Shown piece after piece: positions 23,639 to 32,127 of a stretch of DNA of 53,203 bases. The translations under genes were made by a program, and so were the position numbers. The stretch spans positions 1 to 53,203 of the forward strand of contig JAKLJP010000048.1 in assembly GCA_023151115.1 (NCBI GenBank). Reading direction: 5' to 3'. Within the stretch, counting starts at the first letter, position 1; the number at the start of each line of letters is the position of its first letter. The DNA is from Anaerolineae bacterium. Its GTDB lineage: Bacteria; Chloroflexota; Anaerolineae; 4572-78; J111. The notes beneath the pieces were generated by a model, which was given only the letters and a program-made list of their open reading frames with translations, made no database searches and was not told the origin of the DNA.

Positions 23639-26600
23639 TCAGGACGCATCCTGAGCGCAGCGGAAACCCACATCTACATCATTAAAGGCGCGAGCGTTGC
23701 CGTAGCGCCGGCTGGTGGTGAAAAATGCGCCGTCGGGGTTGGCAAAGCTGCCGCCGCGAAAGATGCGGCCTGCGCCATCCCCTGTGCTAATCGGATTGTT
23801 GACGGGGGAATTGGCATAAAATGTTTCATCGTATACATCCGCCACCCACTCGCCCACATTGCCGGCCATGTTATACACCCCAAACGGGCTGACGCCCGCC
23901 GGGTAGCTGTCAACCGGCTGCGTATCCCCGGCGCTGGCCGCCGACAACTGAGCATCGAAGGTGTTGCCCCAGGGCCAGGTGAAATTTTGGGGGCCGCTGG
24001 CGGCATATTCCCATTCGGCCTCGGTCGGCAGACGCTTGCCGGCCCAGCGACAGTAGGCTCCAGCCTGATCCCAGGTAACGCCCATCACCGGGTAATCGTT
24101 ATAGGCGGGATCGTCGCGGTAGCCTTTGTAGGTAAAGGAGTCCACCTTATTACCCGGCGTACAGCCGCCGCCCTCAACGCAGGCCCGATAGTGGGCATTG
24201 CTCACTTCAAAAATGTCCAGATAAAAAGCAGACAGAGATACTTCATGCTCCGGCGCTTCGTTGGGTTGGCCGGCGGATGATCCCATCAAAAAAGAACCGG
24301 CAGGAATCAACACCATACCTGCCGGAGTCGAGACAGTGGGACTGGGAGCAACGGTCGGGGTGGCAGGCTCGGTGGTGGCAGTGGGTGTGGGCGGCTCGGA
24401 GGTGGCGGTTGGCTCAATGGTGGGTTCCGGGCTGGGGGTGGGCGACGGCAGGGTGGTTGTGGGGGTGACGACCACATCCGACGTCGAAGCCTCCACCGGC
24501 TCGGTCTCGGCGGGAACGGCGGCAATGGCCTCAAATTCAACTTTGCGCACCGTCAACGACTCGTAATGCACGTGGGCCAAGCTCTCATCAAACGTTTCTA
24601 CGTAGAAACCGACTTCGCCGCTTTTATAGTCGCCATCCGTTACCTGAACTAAGGGCTGGCCGTTCACCCGGAAAACAAAATCAGACCCCTGGGCATCCAC
24701 CCGCAGGAGGTCGCTTTTATCGGGGGTAAAGCCAACCGGGGCAAAGCCTTGCAGCGTCTCGATTTTGCCCTCGGCCAGGGTTTCCAGTCCGGCGGTGGTG
24801 TGCTTGAGGGCCTGCCATGTACCTGTCCGCGAGGAAACCACAAAGGCATAAAACTGGTCTTCGCCGGAGCGGCGCAAGGCCAACCCATAGCGGTAGTTGC
24901 CTGCATCGGTATCGGTATGGTCTACCAACACTTCGGTTTCAATCGTCGCATTTTCAAAATCAGGCGCTTTTGAAACTACCACCCAATCATTGGGAACGCC
25001 GACCTGAACGTGGTAATAATCGGGCGGATGATAACCCAGCACATATTTGTCGTCGCTTACCACCGGCCAGCCGGTATTCGGGTCGGTAAAAGTTTCCTCA
25101 ACAAAAATACCTCCCTCGACTGGTAGGGGGCTGGCTGCGTCGCCTTTGACCTCCAGAATCGTCAATTCGTCATAATGAATGTGGGCCAGGGTTTCGTCGA
25201 AGGTTTCAACATAAAACCCCACTTCACCCTCGACGTATTCCGAGTCGTTGACCTCTGAGACCGTCTGGCCATTGATTTGAAAGGTAAACTTGGGGCCACT
25301 GGCATCTACCCGCAGGGCGTCGGTTTTATCGGGCGTAAACCCTTGCGGGGCAAACCCCTGTAAGGTCTGCACGCCACCCTCGGCCAGCACATCCAGCTTG
25401 TCGGGTGAGCTTTTGAGCACCTGCCATGTGCCGGTGCGAGGCGACACAGTGAAGGCATAGTAACTGTCGCCGTTGCGGCGCAAAGCCAGGCCATAGCGGA
25501 AGTTGCCCTTTTCAGTGTCGGTGTGGTCTACCAACACTTTGGCTTCAACGGTTACATCCTCAAAATCTTGGGCGCGAGCCACCACCGTACGCGCCTCAGG
25601 CTGCCCGACTTCGACGTGGTAATAATCAGGGGGGTGATAACCGTAAAGATACGATCCTTCGCTTAAAATAGGCCAGCCGCTGCCGGGGTCGGCAAAATTA
25701 TCCTGGACCAGCACCCCTTCCACCTGGGCCACTTCGGGCTGGGGCACCTCAACCTTATCGGCAGCGCAGCGAATCCCGGCGGTTTTGATAATCGACTCCT
25801 GGTTGGGCGGTCCTTCCAGGCGGTAGGCCATATCTTTGAGTAGGCCGTTCTCCCCACCGCGTAGAATTCGGTTGCCTTCCTTTTGGACCGGGCCATAGGT
25901 TTCGCCGACCCACTCCCAAACATTGCCGGCCATATCAAACACGCCAAAGGCGCTCTGGTTGGTCGGTTTGCCGCCTACTTTATAAACCCCACTGCGCGGA
26001 AGTTCAACCGCCCTGGGGTCATTGCCCCAGGGAAATAGGCGGCCTTCAGGACCACGAGCAGCGACCTCCCATTCGACCTCAGCCGGTAAGCGCTTTTTGG
26101 CCCACTGGCAGTAGGCATTGGCCATATCCCAGCTAACCCCTTGCACCGGAAAATCTGCCTGGTCAGCCGGAACTTTCCCATCCGGCCAGGTTGCGGGTGG
26201 TTGGTTTTGGGTGTCAGCCAAAAATTGGGCGTATTGGGCATTGGAAACTTCGTACTGGTCAATCCAAAACTCAGATAGCTTAACCTCTTGCGGGGGAGCA
26301 TAATTCTGGCCCGGTGCATCTCGCCCGATGGAATAAGTTCCAGCTCCAATCTTGATCATCTTTTCAGAGGAAGGCAGAGTTGCATCCTCCGGCCCGGCGA
26401 TAACCTGTTCTTCGCCTGCAGAGGGGCCTGGGCGGAAGAGGAAAAAGAGGGCCGCCCCCACCACAACCAGCAGCAACAGCACGGCCGCTATTCCACCCAG
26501 GATCAAGGGTAAATTGTTTTTATGCGGAGGAATAACCGCAGAAATCGGCGCAACCGGTTCGTAAACCGTCGAGTCGGTGGGCGACTTGACCGGTAGCGTA

Positions 26601-27475
26601 ACTGTCGCCCGACCCGATGTATCAATCGCCCGCAGCGCCACCGCCATATCCGAAGCAGTCCGGTAACGCTCGCCTGGCTCTTTGGCCAGGGCTTTTTTGG
26701 TGACGGCAACCAGCAAATCCGGCGCAGTTTGGTTGACCTGGCGAATGTCGGGGACCGGCTGGGTAACGTGCTTCATCATCAGGCTCACGGCAGAATCCGC
26801 CTTAAAGGGCGGCACCCCGGTGATCATTTCATACAGCATCACCCCCAGCGAGTAAATATCAGAGCGCTCGTCGGGGCGTTCGCCGCGGGCCTGTTCGGGC
26901 GACATATACAAAGCCGTCCCCACGACTGCACCGGTGGCCGTGTGTTGGACTTCGCCCAGCATTTTAGCCACTCCAAAATCCATGAGGATGGGTTGGCCCT
27001 GCGGACTGAGCATCACATTGGCCGGTTTCAGGTCACGGTGGATCATATTGCGCTGGTGGGCGTAGGCTACGGCATCACAGATAGAAGCCATCGTCTGGAT
27101 TACTTCACTCAGCGGCATACGTTGGTGGGCGGCGTTCAGCGCGGTTAAACGCGCTTGCAGCGTTTCGCCGGGCACGTACTCCAACACCATATAGTAAACA
27201 CCCTCGTCGTGGGCAAAATCAAATACCTGAATGATATTGGGGTGACGCAGTTGGGCCACCGCTGCTGCTTCTTGTTCAAAACGCCGCACAAATTGCAGGT
27301 CATTGGACAGGTGTGGATGGATTAATTTGACCGCTACCGTCCGCCGCAGGTTGGGGTCGCTGGCTTGATACACGGTAGACATGCCGCCGTGACCCAGCAA
27401 GGCTTCAATTTTGTAACGGCCGCCGATTGTTTGTCCAATCCAACTCTGCTGAGGTCTGGATACAGTCTGAGTCAT
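23639..27475 (-). CDS. Membrane Ser/Thr protein kinase with two FGE-like and two beta-sandwich sensor domains
   Basis: A 1278-residue protein. Residues 15-285 are a PknB-type kinase with all key motifs: glycine loop LLGHGGMSTVY, AVKLI lysine, HRDLKPANVML, DFGVAK and GTALYMSPEQ. One membrane helix lies near 322-348. Outside follow an FGE-sulfatase-like domain (about 370-560; AGNVWEW, ILRGGE), two copies of a 190-residue domain sharing GYHPPDYYHVxVG, VDHTDT, YGLALRR and GEVGFYVETFDE (about 575-990), a Pro/Thr/Glu-rich stretch, and a second FGE-like domain (about 1055-1275; AGNVGEW, RGGSF). Neither FGE domain has the paired catalytic cysteines of true formylglycine-generating enzyme, so they are more likely C-type-lectin-like binding modules. 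The beta-sandwich copies look like LamG/DUF1080-type sugar-binding folds. Confidence 0.88.
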   Translation of the reverse strand: MTQTVSRPQQSWIGQTIGGRYKIEALLGHGGMSTVYQASDPNLRRTVAVKLIHPHLSNDLQFVRRFEQEAAAVAQLRHPNIIQVFDFAHDEGVYYMVLEYVPGETLQARLTALNAAHQRMPLSEVIQTMASICDAVAYAHQRNMIHRDLKPANVMLSPQGQPILMDFGVAKMLGEVQHTATGAVVGTALYMSPEQARGERPDERSDIYSLGVMLYEMITGVPPFKADSAVSLMMKHVTQPVPDIRQVNQTAPDLLVAVTKKALAKEPGERYRTASDMAVALRAIDTSGRATVTLPVKSPTDSTVYEPVAPISAVIPPHKNNLPLILGGIAAVLLLLVVVGAALFFLFRPGPSAGEEQVIAGPEDATLPSSEKMIKIGAGTYSIGRDAPGQNYAPPQEVKLSEFWIDQYEVSNAQYAQFLADTQNQPPATWPDGKVPADQADFPVQGVSWDMANAYCQWAKKRLPAEVEWEVAARGPEGRLFPWGNDPRAVELPRSGVYKVGGKPTNQSAFGVFDMAGNVWEWVGETYGPVQKEGNRILRGGENGLLKDMAYRLEGPPNQESIIKTAGIRCAADKVEVPQPEVAQVEGVLVQDNFADPGSGWPILSEGSYLYGYHPPDYYHVEVGQPEARTVVARAQDFEDVTVEAKVLVDHTDTEKGNFRYGLALRRNGDSYYAFTVSPRTGTWQVLKSSPDKLDVLAEGGVQTLQGFAPQGFTPDKTDALRVDASGPKFTFQINGQTVSEVNDSEYVEGEVGFYVETFDETLAHIHYDELTILEVKGDAASPLPVEGGIFVEETFTDPNTGWPVVSDDKYVLGYHPPDYYHVQVGVPNDWVVVSKAPDFENATIETEVLVDHTDTDAGNYRYGLALRRSGEDQFYAFVVSSRTGTWQALKHTTAGLETLAEGKIETLQGFAPVGFTPDKSDLLRVDAQGSDFVFRVNGQPLVQVTDGDYKSGEVGFYVETFDESLAHVHYESLTVRKVEFEAIAAVPAETEPVEASTSDVVVTPTTTLPSPTPSPEPTIEPTATSEPPTPTATTEPATPTVAPSPTVSTPAGMVLIPAGSFLMGSSAGQPNEAPEHEVSLSAFYLDIFEVSNAHYRACVEGGGCTPGNKVDSFTYKGYRDDPAYNDYPVMGVTWDQAGAYCRWAGKRLPTEAEWEYAASGPQNFTWPWGNTFDAQLSAASAGDTQPVDSYPAGVSPFGVYNMAGNVGEWVADVYDETFYANSPVNNPISTGDGAGRIFRGGSFANPDGAFFTTSRRYGNARAFNDVDVGFRCAQDAS

Positions 27476-27654
27476 TGGGAGGCCTCCACGCGAAAAAATA
27501 ATATTATCAGAGAGACCGATAGGGGTTAAACTAGATGAAGTTGTGGAAGTGGGGCGATAATAGATAACAGTAATTAATAATTTTGCAGCATTAAAAGTAT
27601 AAGAGGAAAAAGAGGGCGCGTCAAGTACAATAAAGTCCTATCGGACAGAAGTAA

Positions 27655-27719
27655 GGAGTAGGGAGTAAGGGCTTTTCATCTCCTTCCCCTACTTCCTACT
27701 CCTTACTCCCTACTTCCTA
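27655..27719. repeat. Reiterated GGAGTAGGGAGTA hairpin
   Basis: AAGGAGTAGGGAGTAAGG pairs with multiple TACTTCCTACTCC and TTACTCCCTACTTCC words. It lies directly against the stop codon of the receiver-PAS gene at 27720 and appears to have replaced that gene's end. Confidence 0.75.
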
Positions 27720-28460
27720 TTAAACCACCATCGCTCCCTCATAATAAATGACCTGGTTCTGCTCATCTCGAACCGCGCGGGCGCTGTTGCGAACCCAGAT
27801 AATAGTTCCATCGAGCCGGCGCACCTGGACTTCAAAGTTCTGTACCACCCCCTCCCGTTCGACCAGCGTCTGCCACCGCTGCCGCTCGTCCGTGTCGGCG
27901 TACAAGTGGTTCAAATTGACATCCAGCAGCGACTCCCGGTTGGGATAACCTAACATTTGAACCAAGGCCGGATTGGCATCCAAAAACTTCCCTGTTGGAG
28001 TAGAGCGGTACAAACCTACCGGCACCCCATCGAACAGACTGCGATAGCGAGTTTCCGCTTCGCGGAGGGCTTGCTGCTGCCGCGCCTGCTCTAACGCCAG
28101 ACGCACGGCAGCGGTGAGGCGAGTGAAATGTTTGGGCGATTTGAGGACATAATCATTTAGCCCGGCTTTCATGGCTTCAACCGCCACTTCTTCGCTGCCG
28201 GTAGCAGTAAACATCACCACCGGGCAGTCGGGCCAATGATTTTTTACCGTGCGCAAGACGGTCACACCATCGGTCCAGCGCAACTGGTAATCAGTAATAA
28301 CCAGATCGAAACCACCCGCTTGCAACGCTTTACTAAATCTCTCAGCATCGGCGATCTCGACAATTTCTACATTGGTAAAATTGCGCCGCAGTTCGCGCAC
28401 AGCCAGGGTGCGGTCGTCGGGGTTATCGTCAATAAGCAAAAGGCGCAGTGTTTGGTTCAT
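27720..28460 (-). CDS. Response regulator receiver-PAS protein, probably truncated
   Basis: A 246-residue protein. The receiver (about 1-120) has DDNPDD at the N-terminus, the phospho-acceptor in ITDYQLRWTDG and Lys in YVLKSPKHF. A helix leads to a PAS domain (about 140-245) beginning YRSLFDGVPVGLYRSTP and containing PALVQMLGY. PAS domains of this type normally end with a ..VxDITERKxAE helix leading to a kinase or GGDEF domain. Here the chain stops at YYEGAMVV, exactly where a tandem repeat begins, so the original C-terminus seems to be lost. The ATG at 28460 has GGAGGTG upstream. Confidence 0.8.
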   Translation of the reverse strand: MNQTLRLLLIDDNPDDRTLAVRELRRNFTNVEIVEIADAERFSKALQAGGFDLVITDYQLRWTDGVTVLRTVKNHWPDCPVVMFTATGSEEVAVEAMKAGLNDYVLKSPKHFTRLTAAVRLALEQARQQQALREAETRYRSLFDGVPVGLYRSTPTGKFLDANPALVQMLGYPNRESLLDVNLNHLYADTDERQRWQTLVEREGVVQNFEVQVRRLDGTIIWVRNSARAVRDEQNQVIYYEGAMVV

Positions 28461-28484
28461 TGCGCACACCTCCATTGGCGTCAC

Positions 28485-28890
28485 TCAAAACCTGAGTTAT
28501 CCTCTCGTGCAATCAATAATCATACCACTCACTGCCTGTTTTATCAAAGGTTGAGGGTGAACAGGGTGTGTTCAGATTTGGGGGCGAATTCGGTGGATAG
28601 CGTAGACAGACCCCCTCCCCAACCCTCCCCCGCTGCGGGGGAGGGCGCTCTTCTCCCCCTGTCCGAAGCGGAGAGGGGGTTGGGGGGTGAGGTCTGCCCC
28701 CAAAAGCGAACACACCCGGGTGAACAGAAACCAGAGGTCAGTAGTCAGATGTTAGTAACCAGAAAAACTTATCTGACTACTGGCTACTCAATGTCATTAA
28801 GCTAAGGCCGTAGTATAGGGCCTCGTGCCCGCCCACAAAGGGCTAAACTACACTAACTTAACGACATTGACTGGCTACCCTACTACTCTA
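28485..28890. other. Repeat-filled gap between receiver-PAS and SIS genes
   Basis: No gene is seen. It contains the long nested palindrome at 28555-28727, a hairpin of CAGTAGTCAG/CTGACTACTGGCTACT words at 28735-28790, and TTAAGCTAAGG/ACTTAACG inverted bits up to 28870. Confidence 0.6.
28555..28727. repeat. Nested palindromic element of about 170 bp
   Basis: The outer arms GGTGAACAGGGTGTGTTC and GAACACACCCGGGTGAAC pair; next inward TTTGGGGGC with GCCCCCAAA, then AGACCCCCTCCCCAACC with GGTTGGGGGGTGAGGTCT. The core CCTCCCCCGCTGCGGGGGAGG is itself a hairpin. The whole can fold into one long stem with side branches. Confidence 0.75.
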
Positions 28891-29931
28891 TCACAGTGTC
28901 TCGGTCACTTTTTTCAAGCCCGCCGGTTGGTCGGGGTTGAGACCTTTAGCCTGGGCCAGGGCCAGGCTAAAGCACTGGCCCGGCAGAACGGCCACCAGCG
29001 GGGTGAGCCAGGCGGGGATGTGGGGAGGCAGCGGCAGCGGCAACTGCGCCCGGCTGAGCAGCGCCTCATCTTCCGAGATGAGCAGCAGTTCGGCCCCCAG
29101 GTCATTGAGATCGTTAACCAGGGTTCGTAAATCATCGGCCACAGTATCGGTGGGGGCGACAACCAGGGTAGGAAAACCCCGGCCTACCATCGCAATCGGG
29201 CCGTGGCGAAAGTCGGCGGAAGAGTACGGCTCGGCCACAATACGGGTCAACTCTTTGATTTTGAGGGCAATTTCAAAGGCTGTGGCAAAGTTATAACCAC
29301 GCCCAATGACCACGCAGTGGCCCATGTAGCGATACCGTTCCGCCCGCGCCATCAGCGGGGCCAGGCCGGTTAGGGTTTGGCGCATGAGGTTGGGAAGCTG
29401 CCGGAGTTGGACGTGCCGCGCTTCATCTGCCGCCAGCGCCGCCGATAGGAGGGCCAAAACGGTGAGAGAGGTGGTATAAGTTTTGGTGGCGGCAATGGCT
29501 CGCTCCGGCCCGGCATGGAGAGAAATCACTTCCTCGGCGGCCTGGGCCAGGGGCGAAGCCGGATCATTGGTGATAGCCAGGGTAGGCCGGCCCTGCCGCC
29601 GGGCTTCGCTGATGACCGCGCCAATATCCGGCGATTGACCCGACTGCGAAATACCGACCACCAGCGCCCCGTTGAGCAGCGGTGGGCGGTCATACAGAGT
29701 AAACAGAGAGGGAGCCGCCAGGGCCACCGGCAGACGGTTATAGACTCCAAACGTATACTGGGCATAACGGGCGGCATTATCAGAAGTCCCGCGGGCAGCA
29801 ATCAATACATAATCGAACCGGCCGCGCAGTGAAGCCGCCAAACGCCGGACGTGCTCTGTCTCGTTGTCCAGCAGCCGTTGGATTGCTAACGGCTGCTCAT
29901 TGATTTCCTGCTCTAAAATAGAAGTGGACAT
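28891..29931 (-). CDS. SIS-domain sugar-phosphate isomerase/aminotransferase (GlmS C-terminal type)
   Basis: A 346-residue protein with two SIS domains and no glutamine amidotransferase half. The first domain has ARGTSDNAARY and the Ser-rich phosphate site GISQSGQSPD. The second has IGRGYNFATAFEIALKIKEL followed by AEPYSSADFRHGP, the conserved end-piece of glucosamine-6-phosphate synthase and NagB-II/AgaS-type deaminases. Without the amidotransferase domain it would use ammonia or act as an amino-sugar phosphate deaminase/isomerase. The first ATG (29931) is used. A DegT aminotransferase lies upstream on the same strand, so an amino-sugar or cyclitol context is possible. Confidence 0.83.
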   Translation of the reverse strand: MSTSILEQEINEQPLAIQRLLDNETEHVRRLAASLRGRFDYVLIAARGTSDNAARYAQYTFGVYNRLPVALAAPSLFTLYDRPPLLNGALVVGISQSGQSPDIGAVISEARRQGRPTLAITNDPASPLAQAAEEVISLHAGPERAIAATKTYTTSLTVLALLSAALAADEARHVQLRQLPNLMRQTLTGLAPLMARAERYRYMGHCVVIGRGYNFATAFEIALKIKELTRIVAEPYSSADFRHGPIAMVGRGFPTLVVAPTDTVADDLRTLVNDLNDLGAELLLISEDEALLSRAQLPLPLPPHIPAWLTPLVAVLPGQCFSLALAQAKGLNPDQPAGLKKVTETL

Positions 29932-30013
29932 TGCCTTACCTATCCTTGCTTAAAGAAGTGTGAAACGTGATACGTGATGCGTGAGAAAGTCATTACGTTT
30001 TACCTGGATTAAA

Positions 30014-31252
30014 TTACCGGGAATTGTTCTGTAGCTCCGCCGCATGCGTCTGAATCTTACGGATTGCCGCCACAGCGTCGTCCACGCCCTGCGGCCCGGC
30101 GCGGAAGATGGCCTCGTCCAGCCAGACCGCCTCGTGCTCACAGGCCCGCTCCGCCTCCGGCAAATGCATGGCTTCAAACTGGAATCGCTCCGGGAAGGCG
30201 CTGGGGACGGGCAGTTTGGACAGGTGCGGTTGGAACAGTTCGTAATGGTGCATGGCCTCGTAGCCCTCCCAACAAGGAATCCCCTCGGCAGCCAGGGCGT
30301 CACAAACAACACCGTGTTCCGCGCCAAACACTGCCGGATCAATGGCAAAAATGTAGCGATAGAAGGAGCGCGTGGTGTGGCGCGGGTCGCGCTTGAGGAC
30401 ACGCACCCCAGGGATGTCGCTGAGCGCCTCGTCCATATAGTCGCCCATTGCTTCGCGCTGGCGGGCCTGCTCCGGGAAACGTTCAATCGCCACGTTGCCC
30501 AGGGCCGCCTGAATTTCGGGCATGCGAAAATTCGCGCCCATCGTAAACATCTGCTCGGCCTCGTCGTGAGGCCGGCCACAGTCAATGATGCTGGCCACGC
30601 GGGTTGCCAGTTCGGGGGTGCGGCACAGCAGCACGCCGCCTTCGCCGGTGCTGAGGATTTTGGAGGATTGCAGGCTAAAGGAACCAAAATGGCCGATGGT
30701 TCCCGCCCCGCGCCCGCGCCATTTGGCCCCGTGGGCGTGAGCGCAATCTTCGATGACAATCAGGTTATGCCGCTCGGCGATATCCATGATGGCGTCCATA
30801 TCGGCCATTTGCGCGCCCAGGTGAACGGGAATAACCGCTTTCGTTTTGAGTGTTATCGCCGTTTCGACCGCTTTCGGGTCGATACAGTAGGTTTCCGGGT
30901 CAATATCCACGATGACCGGAATGGCCCCGGCGGCCATCGGCGCGGCGGCAGTGGCCTGGAAAGTGTAGGCCGGCACAATCACCTCATCACCCCAGCCGAT
31001 GCCGGCGGCGCGCAGAGCCACCTCCATCGTAATTGTGCCATTGGCCACAGCGACAGCATAGCCGCCGCCTTGCATTTCGGCAAAACGCCGGGTGAACTCG
31101 GCGGTTTGTGGGCCGGGGTAGGGGTAGCCGCCCCACCGCCCCGATTTGATAACGGCTGTGACCGCTTCAATGTCCCGTTCGTCGTGGACGGGCCAGGCGG
31201 GGTAGGGTTCTTTGCGGACAGGTTCGCCGCCGTGAAGGGCAAGGTTGGGCAT
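30014..31252 (-). CDS. DegT/DnrJ/EryC1/StrS-family PLP aminotransferase
   Basis: A 412-residue sugar or cyclitol aminotransferase. The family signature is EDCAHAHGAKWRGRGAGTIGHFGSFSLQSSKILSTGEGG, in which the Lys of SSKIL binds pyridoxal phosphate and the Asp of EDCAHAHG contacts its ring nitrogen. The C-terminal half has the usual ...RNFRMPEIQAALG-type segment (ANFRMPEIQAALGN). The ATG at 31252 is preceded by GAGGAGC. Members aminate keto sugars or keto-inositols (StsC acts on scyllo-inosose), so a link to the keto-inositol pathway is conceivable, although it is 10 kb away. It ends 80 bases before the SIS gene, with a GTGATACGTGATGCGTGA fragment in the gap. Confidence 0.87.
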   Translation of the reverse strand: MPNLALHGGEPVRKEPYPAWPVHDERDIEAVTAVIKSGRWGGYPYPGPQTAEFTRRFAEMQGGGYAVAVANGTITMEVALRAAGIGWGDEVIVPAYTFQATAAAPMAAGAIPVIVDIDPETYCIDPKAVETAITLKTKAVIPVHLGAQMADMDAIMDIAERHNLIVIEDCAHAHGAKWRGRGAGTIGHFGSFSLQSSKILSTGEGGVLLCRTPELATRVASIIDCGRPHDEAEQMFTMGANFRMPEIQAALGNVAIERFPEQARQREAMGDYMDEALSDIPGVRVLKRDPRHTTRSFYRYIFAIDPAVFGAEHGVVCDALAAEGIPCWEGYEAMHHYELFQPHLSKLPVPSAFPERFQFEAMHLPEAERACEHEAVWLDEAIFRAGPQGVDDAVAAIRKIQTHAAELQNNSR

Positions 31253-31272
31253 GGTAAAGCTCCTCTATATAG

Positions 31273-31352
31273 AACCGCAGATGAACGCGGATAAACGCAG
31301 ATAAAATTAATTTTTGCTTTTATATCTGCGTCCATCTGTGCGCATCTGCGGT
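31273..31352. repeat. Left inverted-repeat hairpin of the GxxExxY element
   Basis: The sequence AACCGCAGATGAACGCGG... with TAAACGCAGATAAAA pairs with TATATCTGCGTCCATCTGTG... and GCATCTGCGGTT across a short AT loop. The right arm touches the stop codon of the GxxExxY gene. A related half-copy in the same sense as the right arm lies at 31757-31790. Confidence 0.78.
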
Positions 31353-31743
31353 TAAAAATTTTTGACCACTCGTTTAATTTGAACCTTTGGCTGACCGAAG
31401 TTAATCAACAGACAAACGGATAGACCCGTTGCTTTGAGATAATTAAGGCATTGGGCCATGTGAATTTCGTCAAATGCTTTGACGGCTTTAAGCTCCACCA
31501 GAACACATCCCTCCACCAACAAATCCGCTGCAAATTCACCCACTACAATTCCGTCATAATGGACCTGAATGCCATATTGCTGGACAACTTGCAGCCCCGC
31601 TTTGCGAAGTTCATGAGCCAGCGCATTTTCGTAGACTTTTTCCAAAAATCCATTGCCAATGTGTTGCCGACGGTATAGGCACAGCCAATTATCCGTTCGG
31701 TTATCTTATTTAGCTCTAATCTCCGCGCTTCATCAATATCCAT
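31352..31743 (-). pseudogene. GxxExxY protein gene with a one-base frameshift
   Basis: Two overlapping frames give one protein of the GxxExxY (PDDEXK-like) family. The 5' frame reads DEARRLELNKITERIIGCAYTVGNTL and then loses register. The 3' frame continues GNGFLEKVYENALAHELRKAGL, and later GEFAADLLVEGCVLVELKAV, with the E..D..ELK pattern of the nuclease-like fold. Adding one base to the GG at 31656-31657 (TTGGCAAT to TTGGGCAAT) restores one frame of about 130 residues, the normal family length. Function is unknown. Homologues are scattered, often present in many copies, and often beside CTGCGTTTATCTGCG-type repeats, as here on both sides. A sequencing error cannot be ruled out. Confidence 0.8.
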
Positions 31744-31756
31744 AGTGATACCCTTA

Positions 31757-31790
31757 TAAATCTGCGTTTATCCGCGTTCATCTGTGGTTG
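31757..31790. repeat. Right repeat of the GxxExxY element
   Basis: TAAATCTGCGTTTATCCGCG followed by TTCATCTGTGGTT is the inverse complement of the left end at 31273-31306. It supplies the last codons and stop of the neighbouring GAF remnant. Confidence 0.78.
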
Positions 31791-32046
31791 CAATGGGCAA
31801 GGTAAACCAAAAGGTGCTGCCTTTCCCCTGCTCACCCCACGACTCATGGAGGATAATAAACCCTCGCTCCGCGCCCACCAGCCAAACCGCTTTCTCTATC
31901 ACCCGGTTCAGGGTTTCGGTTAAATCCAGCGAAGCGTGGAGATCGCGGGTGGCCTCATACAAGGCGGCCAAACGAAGATAGGTTGGAGCATAGGGCAAAG
32001 GTTCAGCGTGTTCACCCCAATCACTATCAATTGAAATTGTCGGCAT
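31768..32046 (-). pseudogene. Sensor kinase remnant: GAF start joined to an ATPase end
   Basis: A 92-residue reading frame. The first 70 residues look like the beginning of a GAF domain in a sensor kinase (YLRLAALYEATRDLHASLDLTETLNRVIEKAVWLVGAERGFIIL). It then switches without pause to GEQGKGSTFWFTLPI, the very last strand of a histidine-kinase ATPase domain (GxGSTFxxxLP). The middle of a kinase (dimerisation and ATP-binding regions) is missing, so this is an internal-deletion relic. The final TDERG and stop are encoded by the inverted repeat at 31757-31790. The start ATG 32046 has GGAG eight bases upstream, so it may still be translated. Confidence 0.7.
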
Positions 32047-32127
32047 AGCTATTGCTCCTCCAAATCCATCAGCCAAATCAGGGCACTATCGTATCAGTAT
32101 CTTACCACAATCAGGCTCTTTTTTCTA

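Noticed and set aside
23639..27475. True formylglycine-generating enzyme activity of the kinase's outer domains
   Set aside because: The catalytic cysteine pair near the C-terminal RYR motif is absent in both copies (SRRYGNAR has none).
30044..31294. A 416-codon plus-strand frame
   Set aside because: It is the antisense shadow of the DegT aminotransferase, whose PLP motif and length are exact. The plus frame shows no recognisable domain.
31273..31790. A CRISPR-like array of CTGCGTTTATC words
   Set aside because: The units are too few, lie in inverted orientation and have no spacers of constant size. No cas genes are present.
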